In this document: piece by piece, positions 9,613 to 20,362 of the stretch
How positions within the stretch are numbered: position 1 is the stretch's first letter
Layout: each line of letters begins with the position of its first letter
Source of the DNA: Perkinsus marinus ATCC 50983
Lineage: Eukaryota; Perkinsozoa; Perkinsida; Perkinsidae
NCBI RefSeq assembly: GCF_000006405.1
Contig: NW_003204277.1
Coordinates: forward strand, 71,850 to 110,874
DNA: 39,025 nucleotides
Direction: 5' to 3'
Made by a program: the position numbers and the translations under genes
Notes under the pieces: model-generated
The model's database searches: none
Told to the model about the DNA's origin: nothing
Seen by the model: the letters and a program-made list of their open reading frames with translations, nothing else

Positions 9613-9686
9613 CCTCGATTAGTTCAGCTGGATAGAATGTCTGCCTAAGGAGCAGATGGTTGTAGGTCCGAATCCTGCATCGGGTA
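9613..9686 (+). tRNA. tRNA-like sequence, positional anticodon AAG
   Basis: It folds as a cloverleaf: weak acceptor stem with several wobble or mismatched pairs, D arm GTTC/GAAT, anticodon stem TCTGC/GCAGA with loop CTAAGGA, five-base variable loop and T arm GTAGG/CCTGC. Internal promoter boxes match well (A box TTAGTTCAGCTGG, B box GGTCCGAATCC). AAG would be leucine, but leucine tRNAs normally have a long variable arm. This may therefore be a tRNA pseudogene or the head of a tRNA-derived SINE. Confidence 0.5.
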
Positions 9687-10354
9687 TTTAGTGTCCCCCT
9701 ATTCGACCTCGTCCATATAGTCTCGAGTGAGTAGCGTTTTGTAATCAAGTCCTCCGGTCTATTTCCGCAGCAAGAACTCTCGAGTGAAGGTCTCTAGCGT
9801 ATTATACCGATTCCCTCGGGGTTCACGGGTGTGTGTGATTCTTTAATATCATTCTAAGAATAGCTGACACAAGCGGTGATAGGTCGAATGAGAATGTCGC
9901 CAGGTACGTAGGAAGAGAGAGAGGATAAGGGCCGTAGCCTTAGAGCAGTAGGACGTGATGACTACATTCATGTATTGTTCGTTATTAAGAATAGTCTCAA
10001 TTGACTCGGAGCTGTCGATTCATCAGTATGCCTTCAGCAGAGTGCAGTAATCCCGCCTAGTTCAGCATGTAATGACCATTACCGAGAGCGACAATCTAAG
10101 CATCTTCGAAAGGTTGAATATTAAGCCGGGCATCGCCTGTCACGTCCATTCCCCCAAAGCCTCATCTGCGTGCAAGCTCACCAAAGTGCGCCGAGCGTGC
10201 AAATCGATCAGAATGGCGCGTGCAACTTTCTAACGGCGCATCTTAAACCGAGCTCGCCCTAAAACGACCGTTTTGAAACGGCTGGCGAATCCCCAAAAGA
10301 TCGCACGTTTACGGCCTAACCAAGCTACTTGATCGTATCGATCATTCGGTCGCA
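9687..10354. other. No gene seen; probable upstream region of the 10355 gene
   Basis: No long frame. A degenerate scar-like stretch sits near 10264-10282 (ACCGTTTT between AAAACG and AAACGG). The last few hundred bases should hold the promoter of the membrane protein gene, but no core element is identifiable. Confidence 0.4.
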
Positions 10355-10938
10355 ATGAACATTGCTTTGAAAGCTACCCGTATCCTACTATTCCTCGGCA
10401 TTATTGCCGTCCCTACTCCAGCTTCTCAATCTGAGGTAACCTTAACTCACTGGTGACTACTGGTTCGACTATCTCCCTTTCAGTTAACCTTCAACACTCC
10501 TCCAGCAGTGCCTGGAGCGATAGAATACTTCGACAAAATGTAAGTGGAACTTGTCTTTGTCTGGTTTATGAGCTTGTTCAGGTTAAACGCTACCATGGAC
10601 GCTCTGGGGGATATGGTGTACTCTGACCAAGACTCCAACGCTACTCTACCTAATGGTGATATCAGCGGCAACACTACTGGGTTTATGGCTGCTGTGGAAG
10701 AATTCTTCTCACCAACTCAGTAAGTTCTCATACCACTCCTCGAGCGAATCGTCTCCCTTTCAGATTAATTGCATCTCTGGTTGGCACCATCCTGACCTTT
10801 ATAATTCTATGCTGTATGGACCGTCTCGCTAAAAGGTTTCGCCGATGGGCGAATGCTAGGGTGGTCGCTAAGCTCGTCCCCAGCCACGAGACCCTAGAGG
10901 AGGGAGAGGAAAGCGAAGTTGACTATTACGTACACTAA
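10355..10938 (+). CDS. Type I membrane protein, four exons, function unknown
   Basis: Exons 10355-10435, 10484-10539, 10582-10719 and 10764-10938 are separated by 48-, 42- and 44-base GT-AG introns with pyrimidine-rich acceptors (CTTTCAG, TTCAG). All phases agree and give 149 residues. Residues 1 to about 24 form a signal peptide (basic start, LLFLGIIAV, cut near PTPASQS). The short ectodomain has N-glycosylation sites NAT, NAT and NTT. A membrane helix follows (LIASLVGTILTFIILCC) and then a basic and finally acidic cytoplasmic tail ending in YYVH. No family is recognised. The intact splice sites and topology make it a believable expressed gene, possibly a small surface protein. Confidence 0.85.
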
Positions 10939-11523
10939 ACAAGAAAACGTTGTTCTTTTATACAACTCGTAACTATTGTGTTAAACTAGTTTCGGCAGGA
11001 GAGGGGAACCTTTGATTTAGAACACTAGTGCGTTATATATCGTTAATTAGTATAATCCTTGAGGTAGAGTTAGCGTGAGAAAAGTAACCCACATGAATCT
11101 GTTGAATGTATTTTCAAGGGCTTTTTGTAATACTCCTGTAAAAGACGACTTTTATTCGAATTTGAGGCGATACAGCACCCTATAATGGGAATATGATCAA
11201 TTCTGTGATCGGATATAAGGTAAACAGTGAATTACTGGGACGACCGTTGCCCGCAAACCCGGGCCAAATGGGTGAGGAAGCGGATCTAGTCGTCTATCAG
11301 TTCCCTAAGCGATCTAGGCCTCCCATTGAGCAATCTGATATGCTACGCTGGGTTATTAGAAGTAAAGCTCGAACGACACATTCTGACCCTAGGCGAAGAC
11401 CTGCCTAACTGTGGCCAGGGAGTTGACGGGCTGAGCTGTAACCGTCATACACTGGAAACCCCAACATGATGCCGTAATGCGTTTTACAATATACACGAGA
11501 TGACCGATTGATGATGTTCATGG

Positions 11524-11545
11524 AATAGGACTCCTATTATAGGAG
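11524..11545. repeat. 22-bp palindromic scar, octamer AATAGGAG
   Basis: Perfect: 11524-11530, 11531-11538, 11539-11545. Confidence 0.9.
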
Positions 11546-12404
11546 TGCATTCGCCTAGCCATAGCATGTGGTAATTCATAAGTACTCTCAGGCTACCCAG
11601 ACACCCGTTGTAATGTGTGAACATGTGCATAGTGATCGCATATGAGTTGGCTGGTCAAATGGGAAGGTGAGGGTGAAGTCTTGTAACGGCATGGGTATCA
11701 CAAATATGGAGGCAGGTGATCGAGCCTTGCTCTTCAATGGACGCACTGGAGAGAAAAGTATCGGAAACTTCCATGTCGATATAAATAAATACGTCGTAGG
11801 AAGTTGGTGTGAATGTCCGCACTTGTATGAGCAGGCTCGTGCTGCCAATAGTGCGTTTGGATCGCATACTTCATCGAATTTTTGGTTGTTTACCAAATCA
11901 AATAGCTGAATAGTAGCGCACCCGACCAATGTTTCTGTCCTTCGAGAGATCCAGGTTCGATTCCTGCCGTCTTAGTTTCATAGTAACATAATCATATACT
12001 ACTCAACACAGTACTGTACGCGTCAGCAACAGTGCCCTCGCGCGAACGAGCTTAAAATAACCGAACCGATACCGTAGGAAGCACGACGATGCTCCGTGTT
12101 AGGATAGCACCATGGATCCTCTTCCTGACATGATCGTGTTCCCCTCTGGATCCAACCTAGGGACCTCACTCATGTGCTCTGTTGGATATCGCACATCTAT
12201 ACCGGCAATGTGATACCCCTTACAGATGACAGCGAATATACGTTTTTCCGTCCTCGACGGCATAAGCTTCATCTCAGAAGCATCGTGATTCTCAGAAGTT
12301 CTCAGTTACGTCGACCATTGAATGTACCGATACGCGGTCTCGTAGCTCTGCCCAGCACTATCAACTACGGCAACTCAACACGCATTGTGAATTACGAACA
12401 TGCG

Positions 12405-12422
12405 AGCAGCAGCAGCAGCAGC
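12405..12422. repeat. (AGC)n microsatellite
   Basis: Six AGC units. A second, interrupted GCT tract lies at 12649-12676. Confidence 0.9.
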
Positions 12423-12994
12423 ATGCCACACAGGGAGTAGTACTGCATTCTCTAAAGGGCGCAAATGAGGTAATTCAATATAACCAAGGAGCATAGATGA
12501 TTATTAGACAGTTTAATAATAATAACAACAACGTATCAATGGAGATTCCCTCGTTTAGCTTGCTGCCAATAAGAGTCCATCATCATCATCGGCAACTGCC
12601 CCGAGGACAGTGGAGGGATACTGTACACAGGAGGAGGGGGGACAGCAGCTGCTGCTGCTAAAGGCTGCTGCTGCTGTCGTAATGGGAGAGCGAATGGAGA
12701 CTGAGGCAACAGGAAGCTACCGAGACCCCCCTGGGTCGTCGTCTTACCAAATCAGCTGAGGTGAGCGTCGCCAACGGTGGTGGTAAGGCCATGTTCGCAA
12801 GTGTGCTGGTGTGGACCTGTACATATGGATACCATCATGCTACTTTATTACTGTGCACGGGATCAACAACAACAACATCACGAGGATTTTTCTGAATGAT
12901 TCTTATTATCCGTCTACTTCACAAGACAGCACGGAAATTCATTCGACAGAAAAGGATGTACTACCACTACCACTGGCTCAGTCACTAACACATG

Positions 12995-13030
<36 letters not shown>

Positions 13031-13050
13031 CTACTACTACTACTACCACT
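12995..13050. repeat. (CTA)n microsatellite
   Basis: About 18 near-perfect CTA/ACT units with one CTC interruption, flanked on both sides by the phrase CCACTGGCTCAGTC. It makes a Thr-rich frame on the plus strand that is probably not coding. Confidence 0.9.
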
Positions 13051-13265
13051 GGCTCAGTCCCTTCCATGAGTCCTGCTGCCCTTGCCGGAATTTCCCGTGA
13101 TGGTGGTAGTGGTGATGGCATCATCTAACCAACACTCCCGACTCTCATCCCCCACCCACTACATTACTCCAATGAAACCGCCATTCGGAATCGGTAGTAA
13201 GTTATGATTCGTGAATACCCCCGAGTAGGAGGCCAATCCCGGCACTTTCAACTGGGCCGTCATCA

Positions 13266-16200
13266 CTAACACCATAGCGTCCTCCTCACACCAGCCGCGA
13301 TCGGCCCCCCACCTCTTCGTTGCTCCTCACACTTCACTTCATCATCGTCATCCTCACTAATACTACCCAATGAGGACGGATCTCGCGACACCGAGTGATA
13401 CTTCTGAATCCAACCATGCTCCATAGCCGTCGAAGCATGCATTCTCGCTTTAGGATTCAACTAAAAAGTGCATTGTTCTACTCAACGACTAGAGCAGATA
13501 TATACACACGATTCACAATCGATACACTAGCTGAGGGACGAGGCTATGTAGCTATCTACTGATGATTGTGGGTTGGGACAGAAGCTACCAAAGAATCATC
13601 CTTTTGCATTTTCCACGTATGGCCAGGAACACATTCTTCAATCAGTTTCCCATGTAAATGTCATCACATTATAAACATTTTCCCCATTGTTATCAAACCC
13701 TCAAAAACGATACCTTTCAAAGCTACCTGAGTCCTTAGGAGTAACACCACTACTATGACCATAATTTACTACTACAGGATGATGCAAAAAAAGGAGCCCA
13801 TCCGTCGTAATTTCACAGCAAGTGACAGTTCGTGAACAACAAAAATACCATTTGATAGCCCTCATCGAGCTCTCTCCAACGCTGTGTGAGATATCGACAA
13901 ATGTAAAATCGGCCACATAGGGAAAAGCCGTACCGGTTTCGAATTGGTACTCGCTAGAAATTTTCAAAGTATTCCCCATTAATGCACTTATTACCTGCAT
14001 GAGTCTATGTATCAGGTCGCGAGCTGCTGAACTGCCAACACCAGCTGGGTACGGTACTCCTCTAGATGTCAATATCCGCTACAGAAAACACCAGTGGAAA
14101 AAAAATCCGAGAAAATTTTTGCGAATTTTTTGGGGAGTTTTTGAACAAGTCTGCCCTACTTCGTGTGTTAACTGCTGAGCAGCTGAGGAATGCAAACATA
14201 TATTCCTCAAACACTGAGGACCACCCCAAACATGTGTGAGGAAATACAAAAATTTTGTGAAAATTTTCGGAAAAATTATGCAGAAACCACCGAGAATTTT
14301 CCAAAATTTTCTCTGAATTTTCATAGGAAACTCCTGAGCTCAGCTGAGGAATTCGAACATATATTTTTCCAACACTAAAGACTAATTCTACTCACATCTC
14401 TAACCACAGCCAGTTGCACTCCACCACTGTTGCTCACTGCATAAGGACTATGTCCAACTAAAAGGGCGTACAGCAGACAGCCCAAAGCCCACCGATCGCA
14501 CGGCAAACCATGAGGAGCCCCCATGAGCATTTCGGGCGGCTGAGGACAACACCAATATTGGAGAAATGTGGACATATGAAAACTCCGTGGAAATTCATTA
14601 CAAGCGTATTTATATTTCTACAATCAACCTCTTGAGCTCAGCTGAGGAATGCAAACATATTTTCTTCCAACTCGGAGTGATACATACCGATTTAACAAAG
14701 CTATGTTCCCAATGTGAAGACACTCACATAGTAAACTGTTCGATAACATTATGAGTTCCTTAATGCATCAGTGTTATCACTTACCATGCTGTCCACAGTT
14801 CCACATATAGTGTGCCTCCTGTTAACATTAACTACATTAGGATCTACTTCAGCAATCAACTCCGCGTCACCATCGACTGTCCCCACACACTCCGTAGACC
14901 AACCGAAATCACAGAGCCGTATGGAAATATCTAAGGTCACTCTGTGAAAGATTCAAACCAGGCCCGAATCAAACACTTACGTATATCTACATTTTTCACA
15001 TGGTTTTCATCAATTCTAGACTACGCAACGCCTCAAAAACGTCGGTGTCAACCGATTCACATTGAAGTTTCACAACCCGTTTTATGTGAAGTGGCGTAAA
15101 GCCTCGTAAGAAACGCGATATTCTCGGTGAAATATGTTTTTCATATCACAGATGAAACCCCATTGTTATCATGTTAACTTTCGAACTCCCCGAAAATTAA
15201 CAAGTTTTTCAAACATCCCTCACCAGTGTCCGCAGCTCCATAGGGTTTCAACATCAACACGTTTGCAGTTTTCAAATCTCGATGGGCAATGTTGTGACGA
15301 TGCAAATGTTCCACTGCTGATAATATCTAAAATTAAAAATATGCACATGGACAACTACATGTGTTGATAACAATATGAAAATTCTGAGAAACTGTTATTG
15401 GTTTTTGTAAACTGTAACATATACATACGTATCGTGTGGGAAAATAAAATGCACATGGTCAACTACATGTGTTGATGACAATATGAAAATTCTAGGAAAT
15501 TGTTATTGGTTTTTGTAAACTGTAACATATACATACGTATGGTGTAGGAAAATAAAATGCACACGGACAACTACATGTGTTGATAACAATATGAAAATTC
15601 TAGGAAATTGTTATTGGTTTTTGTGAACTGTAACATATACATACGTATAGTGTGGGAAAATAAAATACACATGGACAAATACATGTGTTGATGACAATAT
15701 GAAAATTCTGGTGAATTGGAGTTTCATCAGTGATACGACAAAACATATTTCAACGCCGAAAACAATTGTGAACTGATTGTGAAAAAATATACATGCTATA
15801 GTTTACAAAAGTTTTACACCACTTCACGTTAACCATATACTACGAACAACTGAGGAAATTTTAGCTGAAAATTCTTCGTATAATTCTATCCAAATTCGCA
15901 AGTAGATTTCCATAACTAATGACGAAACTCCTGAGCTCAGCTGATGGACACATTTCCCTCCAACACTCACTTGCCGAAATATTATAGCAGCTTGTTGCTC
16001 AGGAACCCTACTAGAGGGGGGGAAGCATCGAACTTGCCAGTCTGAGAGAACCCCGCCGGTCGCCAGCTCCAACTGCATGTATATGTGGGTACAATCCTCG
16101 TAGTATCTGAAATAGTCTTTTAAAGGTAATGGAGATTGCAGTATATTCAAACAAAAAATTTTCGTAAAAATATAAAGAAAATTTCAAATGATACAAAAAT

Positions 16201-16998
16201 ATAACTTCTCATACTTTTCGAGAACCTCCAGTTTACACGATTTCATAAAATCATTGCGATGACCTCATCCCCCTAGAAATACATAAAAAACAGAGTTCTC
16301 CGCAACGCCCTGTACTAAACCGAGTTGCACCGTAAAAAGCAGTTTGAAGGCTTATTCCACAGTGTGTGTGTCGAAGGAAGCACATGGTCAACTACGTGTG
16401 TTGGTGACAACAACATTTTGGAAATTCTCATTATCTTCTCAACACTTCTACCCTAATTCGTACGTAAACTCCTGAGCTCAGCTGAGGATATATATTCCTT
16501 CTCCTTCTCCACCACTATTACTACCCATGTAAAGTAAGAATGTTCTCATGTTTCAGCTCTTGGTGAGTAGCAATCTCATTGTAAACTCGATCGAGCATGC
16601 CCCGCGCGATCAAGGGTTGTTTCTGAACTGCTTTCAACGCATAGTACTCTCCAGTTTCCCTAATACCAATATCATCACTACTATGTACCCGTGTGGGAAA
16701 ATATGCACATGGCCAACTACATGTTTATGGGAATTCTGAGGAAATTTTTCGTAATTTCTATACACTTCTACCAGAGCTCGTATGAATCAGAAGGCTCAGC
16801 AGAACTTCCCAAAAATTTCCTGAAATTTTCTTATATTCTCACAATCACACGTCGTCGCGCATGTGCAAACTTTCTCACACGGCTGTGTAGATTCAGGCGC
16901 TTACTTGTCCTTGAGTTGCCTTACTATAGCGTAGCTGCCCGACCCCAGTATGCACTGTGTTGGACTTGGGTGCAGGGAGAACCTCTTAGCGATAGGAC
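13266..16998 (-). CDS. Aurora-like serine/threonine protein kinase, eight visible exons (5' end incomplete)
   Basis: Exons on the minus strand: 16998-16905, 16659-16525, 16106-15971, 15326-15224, 14939-14785, 14539-14396, 14078-13995 and 13460-13266. All junctions are GT-AG and in phase. The kinase landmarks run in order: glycine loop GSGSYAIV; catalytic Lys in YYALK; alpha-C Glu in NEIATHQELKH; hinge region IYMQLELATGG; catalytic loop HRDLKTAN; DFGWS with the activation segment ending TICGTVD; PPEM; DRWALGCLLYALL; and the last-subdomain Arg in NPKARMHAS. DFGWS and TICGT followed by PPEM are typical of Aurora kinases, which phosphorylate mitotic targets. A short acidic tail (SEDDDDE) follows. 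About 348 residues are visible. The start codon was not located: coding-looking sequence at 17335-17577 may hold an upstream exon. The activation segment has an unusually long insert after DFGWS. Polo/SAK-type kinases are the main alternative. Confidence 0.85.
14170..16495. repeat. Dispersed intronic repeat family in the kinase gene
   Basis: The phrase CTCCTGAGCTCAGCTGAGGA with an A/T-rich tail recurs near 14330, 14630 (CTCTTGAGCTC), 15930 and 16470, each in a different intron close to a splice site; a diverged form is near 14178. A second shared block links 13640-13730 with 17065-17160. Confidence 0.75.
15341..15707. repeat. Tandem repeat, 108-bp period, in a kinase intron
   Basis: Units start at 15341, 15449 and 15557, with a partial fourth at 15665. 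Each begins ATGCACATGGACAACTACAT and differs by a few bases. Related phrases (CACATGG...CAACTACATGT) occur again in other introns near 16382, 16706 and 17345. Confidence 0.95.
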
Positions 16999-17960
16999 CT
17001 ATCACGACTACTACTTACACTCAGTAGCCTACAAAGTTTCCGAGGAAGCTCATTTTGTTCGAATAGTTCCCCATGTGAATGTCATCATCACTTTAAGCAC
17101 ATTTCCCCCCATTGTTATCAAACCGTTAAGGATAATATTTGTCAAAGCTAAATTTAACCCTACTCTCATCTCGGCATTATCAACGACAGAAGTGTTCACC
17201 TGGTAAATCTAATGGTACTGCTGAAATGCACTCAGGGAGGGAGTGCATGACCTGTTGGTGAGGGGAGGGTAAAGGGACAGAGGAGGACGGCAGTAGCATT
17301 GAAGTGGACGGCCAACCTCAGAATTGCCATATTGTCACCAACACACGTGGTTGGCCATGTGCAGATTTTCATACACTACGTATTCTGAGTGGGACAAAGC
17401 ACCAACTATCGTAGGTACTGTGGCATTGCCTGAGACTTCGGAATCCACTTCAAATTTTATCGTTCGAGTCCTAGAAGTGTTTCCTTTTCCAAGTACTCGA
17501 GCCACTACATAGAGCGACCACTTGCACAGGTTGCAGTTGAGCAACACCTGCGCCCGCTGTTCTCGACGTACGTACACGGCCCGTAATGTAACGACACATG
17601 GCTAGGGGCGAGCGAGATATGAGTCTGCTCATTGACCATGGTTCGTGGCAGCCATGATCGTCGTTGTGATGGTCCACTGCGGGGATTTTAGACTAAGATT
17701 GACTAAGATTCCTAGTCAATACGTGACTGTTTATGAAGAATGATGGTGCGCTGATGATGGGTAAAAAATTCCGGAATCGCTTTTTCCATCAAAACAGCGC
17801 AACGCGGATAGATTTCCAGCGAGATCAGTTCTCTGGCGTGACGAGCGAGCAATGCCTCTTAGGTTAACAGTTTTTCTGAAGCCGATCAAGGTGCTCTGAT
17901 TTTTGAGTCCAAGCTTTCGGGGAAGTCGATTTCTAGTGCGCGGATAAAAACGACGAGTCA
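16999..17960. other. Upstream of the kinase: possible 5' exon, otherwise unclear
   Basis: The minus frame 17335-17577 reads like protein (SLYVVARVLGKG, FEVDSEVSGNATVPTIVGA) and ends at a GTAGTG donor-like site, but it has no ATG and no family. A tandem GACTAAGATT pair lies at 17691-17710. Confidence 0.3.
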
Positions 17961-18108
17961 AAGTATGGCAAAATAGCGGTGCTTTTGTTCCGAGCTCGGG
18001 ATTCCTATCACTCGATTCCGAATTGACGTTTCCGATTTCCGAGTGTGTAAAACTACTATAATCTCTTTTTTCTCGGGAAAGCTATTCCGAATTCGGAAAA
18101 TTCAGGCA

Positions 18109-18130
18109 ACCTCGCTGCGAGGTCCTCGCA
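18109..18130. repeat. 22-bp palindromic scar, octamer ACCTCGCA
   Basis: Perfect: 18109-18115, 18116-18123, 18124-18130. Confidence 0.9.
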
Positions 18131-18276
18131 CCAATTTGGCGCCGCGAGCAATGGACTTGGCATTGTCAGAGTAAAAGCCACCTTCAACAACCCTTCTATA
18201 TGGACATTTATCCTCAACTCTCAACACTCAGTCATGGACGTATTTCGCAAATATCGCGTTTGCCTCTCAATGGCCG

Positions 18277-18327
18277 CGTTCGCATTAGTAATGCGAACGT
18301 AAAACATGTAATGCGGCATTACATGTT
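18277..18327. repeat. Extended scar, octamer CGCATTAC
   Basis: Palindrome 18277-18299 (11-base arms, centre G) and palindrome 18303-18327 (12-base arms, centre G) are separated by TAA. The octamer inferred from each centre is exactly CGCATTAC. The arms extend 4-5 bases into the unique flanks. Confidence 0.9.
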
Positions 18328-18330
18328 CCT

Positions 18331-18352
18331 ATTGACTGAGTCAATTTGACTC
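18331..18352. repeat. 22-bp palindromic scar, octamer ATTGACTC
   Basis: Perfect: 18331-18337, 18338-18345, 18346-18352. It starts four bases after the preceding extended scar. Confidence 0.9.
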
Positions 18353-18465
18353 GCCGCTTGACCAGCCTCCGGTGCGGATTCATTGATAGGTAGTTACTTC
18401 ACTGAGAGTTTAGCATTTGCTGCAAGCGGTTTCCTCTTAGTACACGGCGTAGAACCGAATACTGT

Positions 18466-18487
18466 ACCGCCGACGGCGGTCCGCCGT
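18466..18487. repeat. 22-bp palindromic scar, octamer ACCGCCGT
   Basis: Perfect: 18466-18472, 18473-18480, 18481-18487. Confidence 0.88.
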
Positions 18488-18759
18488 GGTGGTCTATAAC
18501 TTCCGGCGGATTTCCTTGGCGCTGTGGGCCAGACCAGCTTCCACGAATGGAAGGTCGAGACCAGCTGAAACGGGCGATTAGACTCCACAGGCATTCTCGC
18601 GGTGGCTGTGATCGCCATGGGCAATGCTCGTGCGACTGAGCTTAGCGATGCTGTCAATGGGACAGGCGCATCCTGTGATATCCCTGATCAAGCGGCTGCT
18701 GACTCAAATGGTATTTAAAGGTGGTTTTTATTTCTGGTCATTTAATGACCAGAATGCAC

Positions 18760-18788
18760 CATCGACATTGTCGATGTCGATTCGACAA
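18760..18788. repeat. Extended scar, octamer ATCGACAA
   Basis: The left palindrome 18760-18776 and right palindrome 18775-18787 each have centre T. Both centres predict the same octamer, ATCGACAA. A lone palindrome with 11-base arms lies just before it (18732-18754). Confidence 0.75.
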
Positions 18789-19302
18789 CAGAACTGAAAT
18801 GTGGCATCACTGAGGAATTAGTTGCTGGCTAGAGGCTATTTGTGACTTCTGCGACAAATGTCGGGCCCGCAAGAAATAGTGTGCCTGAGAGCATTATCGG
18901 AAATGCGCGTGCCCAGAAGGATACGATTGCTATCCTTGAAGTCAGATTGAATGATTCAATTTGCTGGAGCACTCAATCCGAGGCCTTTCTTCGAAAAACT
19001 ACCGGGCACCGATGATGAATTGCCTTCGATGGTCGCCTCGGCAAAACCCGGCAAGTATTTGTGTTTGTTACATAAGGGTTCTGGTATAGACTATAGCATG
19101 GCGTGGACCGTCACGAGATTCCGGAACTTTGCACGTCAATGACTTTTTGAGCAAGGCTCTATACTCCCGTCACTCGATTATGTATGTCGATAGGCAATAA
19201 TTCTGTTAAAGGATTAGACTATGTTGGCGAAGACAAATGCGGTGTCCCCCGATTTGCATCAGATGTGGTTGCTAACGCAAACTCTCCCTGCGCTCAACAT
19301 GA

Positions 19303-19324
19303 TGTGTGTCACACACAGTGTGTG
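19303..19324. repeat. 22-bp palindromic scar, octamer TGTGTGTG
   Basis: Fits the rule exactly (19303-19309, 19310-19317, 19318-19324), but the octamer is simple sequence, so chance is likelier here than elsewhere. Confidence 0.6.
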
Positions 19325-20030
19325 AATGAATTTGACCCCTTCATGAAGCAGAAATTGGCACCTCAGATACAGCTGGACTCGGGTTTGCTCACGAAGAGAC
19401 CGAAAACGACAGTAAGATTCTTAGCCGAGACCGATCTCGACGACACAGCGAGCCGTTGTCAGATTCGATCCCAGCTTCCTTGCCCCCGGTGGTCTGGAAG
19501 AAAGGGAAACAATAGTCTTGACAGCTGTAAGAGTCCAGACGACGAGAACTCGGTGAGCCCCTAAGGGACAGAACCGTCAGAGCGCGGGGTAGGGGACCCC
19601 GCGCATATAGCGACCACACAGCCTCAACAGGTACCGCTGACGGCCTTCACGCGGTGGACTAGTAAGTAGAGTCGGTTAGATATTTGGAACTCCTAGCGCG
19701 ACTCACAGCGTGTGACTGCAACTAGCTTGCTTTGCAGGCACGTGTGTAGTTCAGCAGACTGAGGAACTCATCGACCTCTACATCTGTCATGTGTGGGTAA
19801 TACCTGTGAGTAGTAGCTCAACAGAAATTCACCGGTCATTCGAAACCCAATGGTGTCTCAGTAATATAACCGAGCTATAAATACATCCAATGTATTCATA
19901 GACCGGTTATATACACTGCGTTCAATACTCTATGCTGCGCCATTGAAACGGTGAGAAAAGATTTGACGCCCCTTTTTGTCTTTTAGATGATTAACCCGCT
20001 CGGCAATGCTGCCAGCTACATGTCGCTGCT

Positions 20031-20052
20031 GCTGACCCGGTCAGCCTGACCG
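20031..20052. repeat. 22-bp palindromic scar, octamer GCTGACCG
   Basis: Perfect: 20031-20037, 20038-20045, 20046-20052. Confidence 0.9.
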
Positions 20053-20362
20053 TCATGTACACGGAGTTTTGCATATTGGTATGTGGATTTGACCTTTCTC
20101 TCACTTACGGTACTCTGGTAACATATGTCGGATCCTGTCGACTTAACATTGACAGAAATATCCGTATGATTATTATCGTCGTAAACTGTGAGCTACATAA
20201 TTTCAGTATAAATTTTACACAGCAAGAATAAGTATGATAGTCTATTGTCACGTAGAACGGTAGATAGTAACGTAGCTCCGCGGATGCAAGGATGCTTCTT
20301 AGCGAAGCATCAGAAGGGAGGTCATTGCTCCCATCGAGGAACAATGAATCACTCAGATTCCG

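Larger units (their letters stand above)
10939..13265. other. No recognisable gene; scar and microsatellites
   Basis: Short frames at 11193-11408 and 11667-11909 have no motifs. One scar lies at 11524-11545. The right part has AGC, AAT/AAC, GCT and CTA trinucleotide tracts. A B-box-like GGTTCGATTCC occurs near 11953 without a full cloverleaf. Confidence 0.5.
17961..20362. other. Degraded region dense in scars, no secure gene
   Basis: Short protein-like pieces (18616-18717, 18951-19142, 19184-19564) are separated by stops and may be a decayed gene on the plus strand; none is recognisable. Four perfect scars lie in this interval to 19324, a fifth at 20031, and two extended ones. Confidence 0.4.

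Noticed and set aside
11905-11975. Second tRNA gene
   Set aside because: A B-box-like GGTTCGATTCC is present, but the stems do not pair into a cloverleaf.
12811-13128. Thr-rich 105-residue protein
   Set aside because: Its length comes from the CTA microsatellite; no start context, domain or splice support.
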